A DNA stretch of 64,000 nucleotides from Chondrocystis sp. NIES-4102 (GCA_002368355.1 AP018281.1:248001-312000); one strand, 5' to 3'; positions 17,884 through 27,413 are shown, counted from the first letter of the stretch. Notes: generated from the sequence alone by a model not told the origin. Program-made: numbers and translations.

Positions 17884-19236
17884 ATGAATAACGCTTCTAA
17901 ACCAATGGCTTTGAGTTTCAACCTCTTAAAATCGAAAAATTTTAGACTTTTAACTGCTTTTAGTGCAACATCCTTATTAGTTTATCAAAGCAGTTCTCCA
18001 GTTGTAGCAGCACTAGAAGAAAGTCCTAAAACTGTGATTGATGAAGTCTGGCAAATTATCAATAGTGAATATGTAGATCCCGATTTTAATCATATTGATT
18101 GGAAAATCAAAAGACAAGAATTATTAAAAGGAAATTATCAAGATAAACAAGCTGCTTATAAGGCAATTCGGCAATCTTTAGAAGATTTAGGAGATCCCTA
18201 CACTAGATTTCTTAACCCAGAGGAATACGAAGAATTAAGCAGCCAAACTTCGGGAGAACTATCGGGTATTGGCATTCGTTTGGGAATTGACAAAAAAAAC
18301 CAAAAACTAACTGTATTTGAGCCTATTCCTAATTCTCCAGCCACAAAAGCGGGATTGAAAGCAGGGGATCACATTACTAGTATCGATGGCAAATCAACCA
18401 CAACCATGACCTTAGAACAAGCCTCCGCAGCTATTAAAGGTAAAATAGGTACTGTTGTTGAATTAACTATTGCTCGTCCAACTAAACCAGCTTTTAACGT
18501 GAGTATTACGAGAGCGCAAATAGAATTACCTGCCGTAAGCTATACTCTCAATCAGGAACAAGATTCTAAAGTAGGATACATCAAACTAGACGAATTTAGT
18601 TCTCACGCTGCCGAACAAATGGAAAAAGCCATTGAAGATTTGAGTAATAAACAAGCCAATGGTTTCGTTTTAGATTTACGAGGTAATCCTGGGGGTTTAT
18701 TATTTTCTAGTGTAGAAATTGCTCGGATGTGGATGGAAAAAGGCGCGATCGTATCGACTTTAGATCGTCAAGGCGGTAACGAAAAGTTTGCTGCCAATGG
18801 TAAGGCTTTGACTGATTTACCTTTAGTAGTTTTAGTTGATGGTTATTCTGCTAGTGCGAGTGAAATTTTAACTGGGGCATTAAAAGAAAATCGCCGAGCT
18901 AAAATTGTAGGTAGTCGTACTTATGGTAAGGGAACAGTACAATCAGTTCACGCCCTTTCCGATGGTTCAGGTTTAGCGGTTACTATTGCTCATTATTATC
19001 CTCCTAGTGGCATGGATATTAATAAAAAAGGTATTGCTCCTGATATTACGGTCAATCTTAATCGAGAACAACAAACTAATTTAAGCATTCATCCTGATTT
19101 AATTGGAACAAAAGAAGATCCACAGTACGCTAGAGCAGTAAATATTTTAAGAAATGAATCCCTTGGTAAAATAAAAGACACTGCACCCCCACTAACTAGT
19201 AAGCCAAGCAAGCTAAATCAGCCTCATTTATACTAA
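17884..19236 (+). CDS. ctpB: Carboxyl-terminal processing protease, S41 family
   Basis: A 450-residue exported protease. After a hydrophobic N-terminus (about residues 22-43) comes the DPYTRFLNPEEYEEL segment, a PDZ domain (about 122-205, GIGIRL and AGDHITSIDG), and the S41 catalytic region with Ser324 (YSASASEIL) and Lys349 (RTYGKGTVQ), 25 residues apart as in Prc. Members cleave C-terminal tails, and CtpA matures photosystem II D1 protein in cyanobacteria. Whether this is CtpA, B or C cannot be settled by motif alone; the symbol is a best guess. It has its own long upstream spacer. Confidence 0.85.
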   Translation: MNNASKPMALSFNLLKSKNFRLLTAFSATSLLVYQSSSPVVAALEESPKTVIDEVWQIINSEYVDPDFNHIDWKIKRQELLKGNYQDKQAAYKAIRQSLEDLGDPYTRFLNPEEYEELSSQTSGELSGIGIRLGIDKKNQKLTVFEPIPNSPATKAGLKAGDHITSIDGKSTTTMTLEQASAAIKGKIGTVVELTIARPTKPAFNVSITRAQIELPAVSYTLNQEQDSKVGYIKLDEFSSHAAEQMEKAIEDLSNKQANGFVLDLRGNPGGLLFSSVEIARMWMEKGAIVSTLDRQGGNEKFAANGKALTDLPLVVLVDGYSASASEILTGALKENRRAKIVGSRTYGKGTVQSVHALSDGSGLAVTIAHYYPPSGMDINKKGIAPDITVNLNREQQTNLSIHPDLIGTKEDPQYARAVNILRNESLGKIKDTAPPLTSKPSKLNQPHLY

Positions 19237-19353
19237 ATTTGAATAGATCAAGGAAGTTACTTTAAAGAGATTTACCTCATAACTGAGAGTTTAGCTGTGA
19301 TTTTGGGCAAATTACTTATAGATACATAAGTAATAGTTTTGGCTGGTTAAATT

Positions 19354-20130
19354 ATGACAACATCACCTGTAGCAACTACGGTAAATTCTCCCAATCTAGT
19401 AACTTCTATTGAAGAAATATCAATTATTATTGCAGCCCAAGATTTGACTCCGACAATGATGAGTCTTGATTTTCTCAAGTTTAGTGGCATTATTCCCAAA
19501 GAATGGGAACTAGCGCAGCAGCCTGTACTTAATCCTAATTTTGCTCAGTTAAACTTTACTAACGGTGTTAATATTAATGCTCAACCGCGCACTATTACAA
19601 TTAGTGAAGGTATAAATAATAAACAACTAAAAGAAAGCGCGATCGCGTCTGTTGCTAGTAACTATATCAGTAAATTACCCCACGCTGAATATCTGGGGTT
19701 GAGTTTTAGCCCCAAGATCCTTATTCCTTTTCCCACTTCGCCTGAAACTCCGCGCCAATATATTACTGATACATTATTAGGTTCTGGTGCTTGGAAAAGA
19801 ATAGGTACAGTGCCACTACAGGCAGGAGTCAACCTGATGTACTTATTAGACAGATGTCAATTATCCCTGAGTATTTCCGAAGCCAGATTACAACAGCCAA
19901 ACCAGCCACCCATAACCGCTCTTTTATTTGCTGGTAACTTTAACTACAATGTTAACCCTAGCGATACTCAAAACAATCGAGTTGTTCAAGTTACAAAATA
20001 TTTGGATAATTGGCAAACAGATTTAACAGAGTTTAGAGACATAGTAAATCAGAAATTCTTAGACACAGATGCTCAAGATCCCAGTCAATCTATTGGTGAA
20101 ACAAGCCTGTTTCCAGGACAAACTCTTTAA
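19354..20130 (+). CDS. Conserved cyanobacterial hypothetical protein
   Basis: A 258-residue protein without signal peptide, membrane helix or recognised domain. It reads as a globular alpha/beta protein with EEISIIIAAQDLTPTMMSLDFLKFSGIIPKEW near the N-terminus and ALLFAGNFNYNV near the C-terminus. The general shape recalls cyanobacterial proteins of unknown function, but I cannot name the family. A weak CTAGT-GT-ACTAG hairpin followed by seven T residues at 20157-20176 may terminate it before rpmF. Starts ATG after a 117-bp spacer. Confidence 0.7.
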   Translation: MTTSPVATTVNSPNLVTSIEEISIIIAAQDLTPTMMSLDFLKFSGIIPKEWELAQQPVLNPNFAQLNFTNGVNINAQPRTITISEGINNKQLKESAIASVASNYISKLPHAEYLGLSFSPKILIPFPTSPETPRQYITDTLLGSGAWKRIGTVPLQAGVNLMYLLDRCQLSLSISEARLQQPNQPPITALLFAGNFNYNVNPSDTQNNRVVQVTKYLDNWQTDLTEFRDIVNQKFLDTDAQDPSQSIGETSLFPGQTL

Positions 20131-20222
20131 TAGATTTGATAGTATTATTTACTCCCTAGTGTACTAGCTTTTTTTAGCTAAACGATTACAATAGAAAGGT
20201 TGTCCTTTTACATTAAATAATT

Positions 20223-20399
20223 ATGGCAGTACCAAAGAAGAAAACATCCAAATCAAAACGCGACAGTCGTAAAGCAACCTGGAAACGTAAAGCAGCATTA
20301 CAAGCCCAAAAAGCTTTATCCCTAGGCAAATCAGTCTTATCTGGACGTTCCAATAGTTTTGTTTATCCTCAAGATGAAGAAGAAGCAGAGGCAGAATAG
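20223..20399 (+). CDS. rpmF: 50S ribosomal protein L32
   Basis: A 58-residue basic protein [20 protein letters not shown], followed by [21 protein letters not shown] and an acidic tail DEEEAEAE. The N-terminus is diagnostic of L32. There are no cysteines, so this is the zinc-independent form, as usual in cyanobacteria. L32 is a late-assembling component of the large subunit. The gene is followed by a good terminator at 20455-20491 and has its own spacer upstream, so it is probably monocistronic. Confidence 0.96.
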   Translation: MAVPKKKTSKSKRDSRKATWKRKAALQAQKALSLGKSVLSGRSNSFVYPQDEEEAEAE

Positions 20400-20454
20400 A
20401 TTATTAATAGATTTACTTTTTTGCTCTTTAAATTAAATCAGTACAATATACAAT

Positions 20455-20491
20455 AAGGGTGTGTGTCTTGAGGATACGCACCTTTGTTTTT
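20455..20491 (+). terminator. Intrinsic terminator after rpmF
   Basis: AAGGGTGTGTGTC pairs with GGATACGCACCTT using a few G.U pairs across a short TTGA loop, followed directly by TTGTTTTT. It sits 56 bp after the rpmF stop and just ahead of the SuoX-like gene. Confidence 0.7.
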
Positions 20492-20511
20492 AATGTTTGT
20501 TAATTGGGATT

Positions 20512-21108
20512 ATGCCCAAAAAATATTTTATCAAACCAGATCCCAGTCAAAGCGATCGCGTTCCACCTGGTCAACATCTAGCTAAAGGTTTTCCCGTCCT
20601 AACCTATGGAGAAACACCTAAAATTACAACTGAGGATTGGATCTTAAAAGTTTGGGGTTTAGTCGCAACCCAACGTTTTGGCTGGTCAGATTTTATGAAC
20701 TTACCCCAGCATGATTTTACTGCTGATTTTCATTGTGTGACTCATTGGTCGAAGTTGGATGTGCAATGGACTGGGATTAAAGTTACAGATTTTCTCAATC
20801 TAATTAACCTCGACTCGCAACCTAAGTATTTACTAATACATTGTTATGGTGGGTACACAACTAACCTGAGTCTTGCAGATTTTGCCCATCAAGATAATTT
20901 TTTTGCTCACACTCTTAATGGTCAACCTTTATCCCTTGAGCATGGAGGCCCAATGAGGCTAATTGTACCTCATCTTTATGGGTGGAAAAGTGCTAAATGG
21001 ATTAATGGTTTAGAATTTCTCGCTCATCAAAAATTGGGTTTTTGGGAGGAGAATGGCTATCATCCAAGAGGAGAACCTTGGGCGCAAGAACGTTATGTAG
21101 GTAGATAA
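20512..21108 (+). CDS. Sulfite oxidase-like molybdopterin oxidoreductase
   Basis: A 198-residue protein of the SuoX/YedY (MsrP) Mo-cofactor fold. The N-terminal VPPGQHLAKGFPVLTYGETPK and the Mo-ligating cysteine in ADFHCVTHWS (Cys75) are clear, followed by GGYTTNLSLADF and the LEHGGPMRLIVPHLYGWKSAKW segment that completes the cofactor site. It lacks the heme and dimerisation domains of sulfite oxidase and has no Tat signal, so it is likely cytoplasmic. Substrate unknown. ATG 20512 is preferred to a TTG five codons upstream. Confidence 0.87.
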   Translation: MPKKYFIKPDPSQSDRVPPGQHLAKGFPVLTYGETPKITTEDWILKVWGLVATQRFGWSDFMNLPQHDFTADFHCVTHWSKLDVQWTGIKVTDFLNLINLDSQPKYLLIHCYGGYTTNLSLADFAHQDNFFAHTLNGQPLSLEHGGPMRLIVPHLYGWKSAKWINGLEFLAHQKLGFWEENGYHPRGEPWAQERYVGR

Positions 21109-21201
21109 CGGGTAGAAACTAAATTTTAATTTGATTTCCATTCCCCATACCTACAGTTTTGATGTATATGTAATATTACTGATAATCTAAATACCTATTT
21201 T

Positions 21202-21954
21202 ATGCTTTCTCTTGAAACCCCACAAGCTAACGTTGAAGCTAAATTAGCTCCTAAAAATCGCATTTTATTAATTGAAGACGAAGACTTGATCAGAGAAATG
21301 GTAGTCATTGCTCTAGAGGAAGAAGGGTATGAAGTTCATACCGCCAGTAATGGCAGAGCAGCATTAAATATGTTGCAAAATCCAGATGTAAGTAAATCTA
21401 AATTAGCTCCAGATTTAATTATTTTGGATTTGATGCTACCTGAAGTAAATGGCTTGGATATCTGCCGTTTATTGCGCTATCAAGGGGATATTACCCCTAT
21501 TTTGGTGGTAAGTGCTAAAGCTAGTGAAACAGACCGTGTGTTGGGGTTAGAAGTTGGGGCGGATGATTATTTAACTAAACCCTTTAGTATGAGGGAATTG
21601 GTGGCTCGCTGTCGGGCTTTAATACGCCGTCAGAAATATAGTAGTAGTAATGCAAGTTCTGTGCAAAAATATGGTGATATCCGTCTTTTTCCTCAAGAAT
21701 GTCGCGTTACCGTTAGGGGAATGGAAGTTAATTTATCACCCAAGGAATTCCGTTTATTAGAGTTGTTTATGAGCTATCCCCGACGAGTTTGGTCACGGGA
21801 ACAATTAATTGAGCAAGTCTGGGGTCCTGACTTTTTGGGGGATACTAAGACGGTTGATGTTCATATCCGTTGGTTAAGAGAAAAATTAGAAATAGAACCA
21901 AGTCAGCCTGAGTATTTGATTACAGTTCGCGGTTTTGGGTATCGTTTTGGCTGA
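21202..21954 (+). CDS. OmpR/PhoB-family response regulator
   Basis: A 250-residue two-domain regulator. The receiver (about residues 19-140) has the acidic pair in LLIEDED, the phospho-acceptor in LIILDLMLP, and the conserved Lys in DDYLTKPFS. The winged-helix DNA-binding domain follows, with LSPKEFRLLELFMSYPRRVWSREQLIEQVWG and TVDVHIRWLREKLE. An N-terminal 18-residue extension precedes the first strand. No histidine kinase is adjacent, so its partner is elsewhere. Regulon is unknown; I do not assign RpaA, RpaB or SphR. Confidence 0.9.
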   Translation: MLSLETPQANVEAKLAPKNRILLIEDEDLIREMVVIALEEEGYEVHTASNGRAALNMLQNPDVSKSKLAPDLIILDLMLPEVNGLDICRLLRYQGDITPILVVSAKASETDRVLGLEVGADDYLTKPFSMRELVARCRALIRRQKYSSSNASSVQKYGDIRLFPQECRVTVRGMEVNLSPKEFRLLELFMSYPRRVWSREQLIEQVWGPDFLGDTKTVDVHIRWLREKLEIEPSQPEYLITVRGFGYRFG

Positions 21955-22363
21955 AAATAATTGTAAGCAAAATAAATATAAAGTAGGGGAGTTTTAGCTA
22001 TTTTATTGCTCTGTTGCTCGGCTGTGATTGGTTGAAATGTAAACAAAAATCAAGAAAAACCAAGATAAATAAATTTACATGAATAAATAGATTTCACCGA
22101 ACCTTACATTTGGGGTTTTGTGGAGTAGAATTAAGTCGCCAAATAAAATATTTTTTAAAGTACAGCCACTTTCTCATTGACCTTTGAGAATGAAATTACT
22201 AGTTATGATCGAGATTCAAAATTGAAACTATCACAAGATAACCTAGGAAAATTAAATTTCTAGGAAATATTCAGTTTTTTCTTAGATTTGTAACTCAGTA
22301 ATAACTTAAAAAAATATAGATCAGCCAATCATAAGTCGTAAATAAATAGGGATTGCCAACAAT
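21955..22363. other. Spacer upstream of sepF
   Basis: About 410 bp, AT-rich, with no frame, tRNA or clear structured RNA. It presumably carries the sepF-proC promoter, which I cannot point to with confidence. Confidence 0.45.
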
Positions 22364-22942
22364 ATGTTTAATGCCTTAAAAGATTTTTTCGGGATTCCTC
22401 AAGATCATACACGTGGACAGGAAGACGTAGAATATGTGGAATATTATCCTGCTCAAGGTGTAGGCGATGATCAGGATTATGTCAACTCGTCGATGCCCAA
22501 TAATCAGCCAGAATTAACTCAAATTTCAGCCCCTAGCAACCATAATCATACTAAACAAGAAATGAAGCTAAATAATGTCATAGGTATGCCTGGATTGGCA
22601 AATGGTAACTCGGAAGTCATAGTTATTGAGCCTAGTTCTTTTGAAGAGATGGCGCAAGTAATTACTGCTTTAAGAGAACGTAAATCGGTGGTACTCAATC
22701 TCAATATTATGAATTCAGAAGATGCTCAAAGAGCAGTTGATTTCGTAGCAGGTGGTACTTATGCAATGGATGGACATCAAGAGAGAGTTGGAGAAGGTAT
22801 CTTTTTGTTTACTCCAAGTTCGGTAAAAGTTAGTAGTCTAACTCAGGTGTTAAGAGATGTACCAACTCCAGAAACTCATATTCGTCGCTCAATGAGTCAT
22901 TTGGACGGTAGAGGACAACAAAGAGATGCGATCGCGCAATAG
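22364..22942 (+). CDS. sepF: Cell division protein SepF
   Basis: A 192-residue protein. The N-terminal membrane-targeting amphipathic helix reads [11 protein letters not shown], a flexible acidic and Gln/Asn-rich linker follows, and the conserved SepF core spans about residues 83-165 ([30 protein letters not shown] and [22 protein letters not shown]). SepF anchors FtsZ filaments to the membrane and is the Cdv2 of Synechococcus. It is 53 bp upstream of proC in the common cyanobacterial order. Confidence 0.95.
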   Translation: MFNALKDFFGIPQDHTRGQEDVEYVEYYPAQGVGDDQDYVNSSMPNNQPELTQISAPSNHNHTKQEMKLNNVIGMPGLANGNSEVIVIEPSSFEEMAQVITALRERKSVVLNLNIMNSEDAQRAVDFVAGGTYAMDGHQERVGEGIFLFTPSSVKVSSLTQVLRDVPTPETHIRRSMSHLDGRGQQRDAIAQ

Positions 22943-22995
22943 ATTCTATTAATAGTATTATTGGATAATGGCGATATCCTTTTGATGAATGATCA

Positions 22996-23814
22996 ATGAC
23001 AAAAGAATCCACATCTAATAATATTCACCTTAGTATCATTGGTGGCGGGGTAATGGCAGAAGCTATTTTATCTCGCCTTCTATCTCAAAAGGTTTTCACG
23101 GCTGATACTGTATTGGTTAGTGAACCATTAGAATCTCGACGCAATTTTTTAGCTCAAAAGTATCAAGTTCAAGTTACCGCAGATAATCAAAGTGCAGCCT
23201 CAGTTGCGTCTATTTTGTTATTGGCAATAAAACCGCAAATATTTGATTCTGTGGTAAGTAAGATTAAGCTTAATCCAAATAGTACAGTAGTTTCAATTTT
23301 AGCTGGAGTAACTTTAAATAAGTTAGAGGAAGCTTTTGAAGGACAGCCAGTAATTCGAGTCATGCCCAATACCCCTGCTACAGTTGGGGCAGGTATTAGC
23401 GCGATCGCTCTAGGATCTCAGGCTCAAACGCAACATCTTCAACAAGCTAAAAAAATATTTACGGCGGTGGGGGAAGTGGTAGAAGTCCCCGAATCAGCGA
23501 TGGATGCAGTTACAGGGTTATCGGGATCAGGCCCCGCTTTTGTGGCTTTGGTAATTGAGGCTTTGGCAGATGGAGGAGTGGCTTCAGGTTTACCCAGAGC
23601 GATCGCTATGCAGTTGGCAACCCAGACGGTATTAGGGACAGCCACTTTAGTTAAGGAAACTAATATTCATCCAGGTGTCTTAAAAGATCAGGTAACAAGT
23701 CCTGGAGGTACAACTATTGCAGGAGTAGCTAAATTGGAAAGTTTGGGATTGCGATCGGCACTTATTGAGGCTGTCAAAGTAGCAACTATTAGATCTCAGG
23801 AGTTGGGTAAATAG
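22996..23814 (+). CDS. proC: Pyrroline-5-carboxylate reductase
   Basis: A 272-residue NAD(P)H enzyme. The nucleotide fold shows in LSIIGGGVMAEAILSRLL, then LAIKPQIF, RVMPNTPATVGAGISAI and the family signature TGLSGSGPAFVALVIEALADGGVASGLPR with the terminal VTSPGGTTIAGVAKLE. It makes the last step of proline synthesis. It begins 53 bp after sepF and is probably cotranscribed; a periplasmic binding protein gene follows 35 bp later on the same strand. Confidence 0.96.
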   Translation: MTKESTSNNIHLSIIGGGVMAEAILSRLLSQKVFTADTVLVSEPLESRRNFLAQKYQVQVTADNQSAASVASILLLAIKPQIFDSVVSKIKLNPNSTVVSILAGVTLNKLEEAFEGQPVIRVMPNTPATVGAGISAIALGSQAQTQHLQQAKKIFTAVGEVVEVPESAMDAVTGLSGSGPAFVALVIEALADGGVASGLPRAIAMQLATQTVLGTATLVKETNIHPGVLKDQVTSPGGTTIAGVAKLESLGLRSALIEAVKVATIRSQELGK

Positions 23815-23849
23815 TTAAAGCGGGAGAAATTAGCAGTTAGGATAGTTGA

Positions 23850-25259
23850 ATGAGCCAAAGCAAAGAAACCACCGCCTTGATATTATCATTATTAATTACT
23901 ATTGGCGTAATAATTGCTGGTTGGAAGTTGTTAAATAAAACAAATAACCCAGATAAATCTGCTAAGGTATCGACTCAACCTACTACTATATCTAAGCAAA
24001 AACTAACTCCAACTCCAGATAAAATAAGTTCAGGCAATCAAGTTTTAATCACTCGCAATGCTACCCCAGAAAAACAAATAGCAGCGATCGCTTTCGGGGC
24101 AAAGGATTATCTAGAAGCTATATATCAATTAGAGCAATCTTTAAGTAGGCAACCAAATGATCCCGAAGCTTTGATTTATCTTAACAATGCTCGTATCGGA
24201 TCAGCAAAATCTTATACCATTGCTGCACCTGTACCTATAGGAACAGAATTAACTACCGCCGAAGAAATATTAAGAGGTGTTGCCCAAGCTCAAACTGAAA
24301 TTAATCAACAGGGTGGTGTTAAAGGTGTACCGATTAAAGTGATTATTGCCAACGATGATAATAAAATAGAAACTGCCCAAACAATTGCGGAAAATTTTGT
24401 GGCAAATAAGGAAATTTTAGGTGTTATTGGACATTTTTCTAGTGGCGTTACCGATGCTGTTGCACCTATCTATGAACAAAATGGTCTGGTGGCTATTTCA
24501 GCAACTAGTACCTCTGTATCATTATCCGATGCAGGGGATTATATTTTTCGCACAGTTCCCAGCGATCGCTTTACTAGTAATAGTTTATCGCAGTATCTGC
24601 TAACTAAAGTTAATCAAACTAAAGTAGCACTGGTTTATAATTCCCAAAGTGAATATAGTAAATCTCTTAAAGATAGTTTTAGCACTGATTTTGTAAGTAA
24701 TGGCGGAGAAATTGTCTTAGAAGCCGATCTATCTCAGGGTAATTTTAATGCTGCGGAGATTCTACAACAAGCCAATAATCAAGGGGCAACTCGATTAGTT
24801 TTTTTAAATGACTCTGAAACATTAGATAAAGCATACTTGCTAATGCAATTAAATAATCGTCAATTGCCAATGTTGGGAGGAGATAGTTTATATAAACCCC
24901 AAACCTTACAAGTTGTAGGGGAGAAGGCGACATCTTTGGTGTTAGCTGTTCCCTGGCATATTTTAGGGAATAAAAACCCCGAATTTAAAGATACTAGTCG
25001 TCGTTTATGGGGGGGAGATGTAAATTGGCGTACAGCGATGGCTTACGATGCAACAAAAGCTTTAGCAATGGGGTTAGATGGTAATCCCACTCGCCAAGGA
25101 ATCAAAGAAACCCTATCGGCAGCTAATTTTAGTTTTGAAGGGGCATCTGGAACAGTAAAATTTTTAGCTTCAGGCGATCGCAACCAAGCTGTTCAATTAG
25201 TCACCGTTCAACCAGGCGAGCGATCTCCTTTTGGTTATGATTTTGTTCCTTTAAATTAG
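23850..25259 (+). CDS. ABC transporter substrate-binding protein, branched-chain amino acid / amide type
   Basis: A 469-residue protein with an N-terminal membrane anchor or signal (about residues 9-28), a TPR-like segment (GAKDYLEAIYQLEQSLSRQPNDPEALIYLNNARIG, about 74-110) and a type I periplasmic-binding domain from about residue 120: GTELTTAEEILRGVAQAQTEINQQGG, GHFSSGVTDAVAPIYEQNGLVAISATST and VALVYNSQSEYSK. The TPR-before-binding-domain arrangement is a cyanobacterial variant. No permease genes are adjacent. The ATPase at 32 kb could act with it, but this is guesswork. Confidence 0.85.
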   Translation: MSQSKETTALILSLLITIGVIIAGWKLLNKTNNPDKSAKVSTQPTTISKQKLTPTPDKISSGNQVLITRNATPEKQIAAIAFGAKDYLEAIYQLEQSLSRQPNDPEALIYLNNARIGSAKSYTIAAPVPIGTELTTAEEILRGVAQAQTEINQQGGVKGVPIKVIIANDDNKIETAQTIAENFVANKEILGVIGHFSSGVTDAVAPIYEQNGLVAISATSTSVSLSDAGDYIFRTVPSDRFTSNSLSQYLLTKVNQTKVALVYNSQSEYSKSLKDSFSTDFVSNGGEIVLEADLSQGNFNAAEILQQANNQGATRLVFLNDSETLDKAYLLMQLNNRQLPMLGGDSLYKPQTLQVVGEKATSLVLAVPWHILGNKNPEFKDTSRRLWGGDVNWRTAMAYDATKALAMGLDGNPTRQGIKETLSAANFSFEGASGTVKFLASGDRNQAVQLVTVQPGERSPFGYDFVPLN

Positions 25260-25300
25260 GCTGTTGCTAATTCATAGTTGTTATGAATTAATTTAGAAAC

Positions 25301-25491
25301 CTAAGTAATATTTAAAGATTTTAGTGAATCTTGATTAGCAAAACTTTGGGTATGTTTTTGAGCTAAAGTTAATAATTCGGTAGCGACAATAGGTTTATTG
25401 AGTAAATCTGATGCACCTGTAATTTTAGCTTTCATTCTTTCAATTATGCCTTCTTGTTCCTGCATAATAATGATGGGAATATTTTTTAGCC
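25301..25491 (-). pseudogene. PatA-like regulator, 3' fragment cut off by the insertion element
   Basis: The sequence encodes WLKNIPIIIMQEQEGIIERM followed by KAKITGASDLLNKPIVATELL, which is the second half of a receiver domain (from just before beta-4 to the end) without its first half. Its frame continues the sequence interrupted at 27414. Joining the two flanks gives ATG-CCC-TGG-CTA, i.e. IRKMP-WLKNIPI, whose length matches the paralogue's GYDLCSSLRNYQKYKETPIVM exactly. The conserved Lys is present in NKPIV. Confidence 0.9.
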
Positions 25492-25552
25492 AAACCACGA
25501 GAAGCCCAGCATTCTGGCGCAGCCGAATGTCTGGATGAATCGTGGGCTGGGT

Positions 25553-25963
25553 CTAGCTTGGCGTATTTTGATTCTCGATATAATTTTTTAATACAGATAT
25601 TGTAACTCCACCACAAGAAGCTATAAAGTAAGACTCATTCCAAAATACTTTTTTCCAATAAATTTTGTTTATTTCTTCTGGAAATTCTTGTCTCAATCTC
25701 CTGCTGGTAACTGATTTAATATTGCCTATGAATTTGGGTAGTTCCATTTGTGGGTAGTACTGAAATAACAAATGTATATGATTGTCTTCTCCATTGAACT
25801 CAATCACTTTGCAATCCCATTTTTCACACAATTCAGTTATCACGTCTCTCAATCTGCTAATCATTTCGCCAGTTAAAACCTTTTTTCTATACTTGGTTGT
25901 CAAAACTAAATGAGCTTTTAAATCAGATACAGACCTGGCACTAGAAACAAAATCATTCCTCAT
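25553..25963 (-). CDS. tnpA: IS200/IS605-family transposase TnpA (Y1 HUH)
   Basis: A 136-residue single-strand DNA transposase. The HUH metal motif is His62-Ile-His64 (NHIHLLF), and the catalytic tyrosine is Tyr128 (LKNYIENQ). LVLTTKYRKKVL at residues 19-30 and GNIKSVTSRRLRQEFP at 80-95 are family-typical. It excises and inserts the element as a single-strand circle, recognising the end hairpins. The protein is full length and appears intact, so the element may be mobile. Confidence 0.95.
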   Translation of the reverse strand: MRNDFVSSARSVSDLKAHLVLTTKYRKKVLTGEMISRLRDVITELCEKWDCKVIEFNGEDNHIHLLFQYYPQMELPKFIGNIKSVTSRRLRQEFPEEINKIYWKKVFWNESYFIASCGGVTISVLKNYIENQNTPS

Positions 25964-26009
25964 TCTTCTTGTGCTACAATAACTGTATCCAATTATAACA
26001 ACGCTGACT

Positions 26010-27395
26010 TTGATTTACAATTATCAGTACCGACTAAAGCCCACTACAGAACACAAGCTAGTACTCAATGACTGGCTTCGGATTTGTCAGTATTGGTATA
26101 ATCGACAGCTTGGCGAGCGGTTTGACTGGTGGGAACAAAATCGTAGCTACATTGATAGATGTCTTTTGGTATGTCATTTGCCTGAACTCAAGGACAAACC
26201 TGAGTTTTACGGACAGAAAAAGCAGTTACCCGTAATCAAACAAGATTTGGTTATTGTAGGCTGGAGTGGTGAATTGCTAGATTTTAACTCTGTGCCATCT
26301 CAAACACTACAAGAGGTGTGCAAAAGAGTCAAACTAGCTTTTGAGCGGTTCATTGCTGGTGATTCAAAAGGAAAGCGTAGTGGAAAACCAAGATATAAAA
26401 ACACTGCTCGTTTTAGGTCAATAGTGTTTGACTCCTTCAAACTACATTCTTGTTCTGTTGGAGGCAAATGGCTTTATTTATCATTACCTAAAATTGGCAT
26501 AATCAATGTGCGCCATCATCGTCCACTGCCTAATGGTGCAGTATTAAAGCAAGCACAGATAATCAAAAAAAGTGACGGATGGTATATTAATCTACGGCTT
26601 CAAGATGATTCTGTACCTGACTTCAAATCAAATATTACTCCCAGTTGGAATAATTCCTTGGGGATGGATGCAGTACTGCATGAAGATGATTATCTGGCTA
26701 CCAGCGAAGGTGTTAAATTGCCTAGCCTTAAGTCTTTTCGCTCCTCACGAGACAAGCTAGCCAAGGTATCAAAACGCAAATCTACCAAAAAGAAAGGTAG
26801 TAAATCAAGACGAAAACTAGCAAAACGGGAAGCAAAACTTCACTCCTCAATAGCTAGAGCTAGAAAAGATCACGCTTACAATACTGCCCACGCGCTACTG
26901 AAAACGGGCAAAAAAGTTTTCTTTCATGAAAAGCTCAATCTTGTTGGGTTGAGTCGAAGGAATAAAGCAAAAACTGATACTAATGGTAAATTTTTACCTA
27001 ATGGGCAGTCGGCGAAATCAGGATTAAATAAGTCTTGGGCTGATGCTGCTTTTGGTCAGTTTTTCAACATACTGAAGTTCAAAGCTGAAAAAGCTGGGGC
27101 TTTGGTAATACCTGTAAATCCACAATACACCTCAATGTTGTTGCCGTACAAAGATGAGTTTGTCTTTACTGATTGCGGTATTCGGGAGTATTGGGATGAA
27201 GAATTAAACCTTTTGATTGATAGAGACGTTTCAGCCTCTATCAATGTCAAGAGAGTGGGGCTGGACTTGTTCCCCACTATAAAACGCTGTAAAGGGAATC
27301 CAGTAGTGATTGCATCTACTACTAATAGTACCTTAAAGGAAGTTCTCTCTACCCTCCGAGGTTTGGAGAAGCCAGCGTTATACTCGAAGAGTTAA
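26010..27395 (+). CDS. tnpB: TnpB, RNA-guided nuclease of the IS605-type element (zinc-finger-less variant)
   Basis: A 461-residue protein with N-terminal OrfB_IS605-type helices (YQYRLKPTTEHKLVLNDWLRIC) and a RuvC fold: Asp220 (SLGMDAVLHEDD), Glu307 (FFHEKLNLVGL) and the DRD of LLIDRDVSASINV (404-406). Usual TnpB places a C4 zinc finger between RuvC-II and RuvC-III; here NPQYTSMLLPYKDEFVFTDCGIREYWDEE has only one Cys, so no zinc ribbon can form. A TTG at 26010 is the start. Its last codons overlap the right-end hairpin, where the guide (omega) RNA is expected. Confidence 0.9.
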   Translation: MIYNYQYRLKPTTEHKLVLNDWLRICQYWYNRQLGERFDWWEQNRSYIDRCLLVCHLPELKDKPEFYGQKKQLPVIKQDLVIVGWSGELLDFNSVPSQTLQEVCKRVKLAFERFIAGDSKGKRSGKPRYKNTARFRSIVFDSFKLHSCSVGGKWLYLSLPKIGIINVRHHRPLPNGAVLKQAQIIKKSDGWYINLRLQDDSVPDFKSNITPSWNNSLGMDAVLHEDDYLATSEGVKLPSLKSFRSSRDKLAKVSKRKSTKKKGSKSRRKLAKREAKLHSSIARARKDHAYNTAHALLKTGKKVFFHEKLNLVGLSRRNKAKTDTNGKFLPNGQSAKSGLNKSWADAAFGQFFNILKFKAEKAGALVIPVNPQYTSMLLPYKDEFVFTDCGIREYWDEELNLLIDRDVSASINVKRVGLDLFPTIKRCKGNPVVIASTTNSTLKEVLSTLRGLEKPALYSKS

Positions 27396-27413
27396 CGTCT
27401 GGAGAAGTCACAG

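Larger units (their letters stand above)
25492..27413 (+). mobile_element. IS200/IS605-family element with divergent tnpA and tnpB, inserted in a regulator gene
   Basis: About 1.92 kb bounded by the two halves of the split regulator; the ends may be off by a few bases. The left end carries a hairpin with AGCCCA (25503-25508) and TGGGCT (25543-25548), and the right end a hairpin CCAG-CGTTA / TAACG-T-CTGG (27372-27402). The ends are not inverted repeats and no target duplication is visible, as expected for single-strand transposition by a Y1 HUH enzyme. TnpA (minus) and TnpB (plus) are divergent, with 46 bp between starts. Confidence 0.88.

Noticed and set aside
25492-27413. Element as a DDE transposon
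   Set aside because: The genes are Y1 HUH TnpA and TnpB; ends are hairpins without inverted repeats or target duplication.
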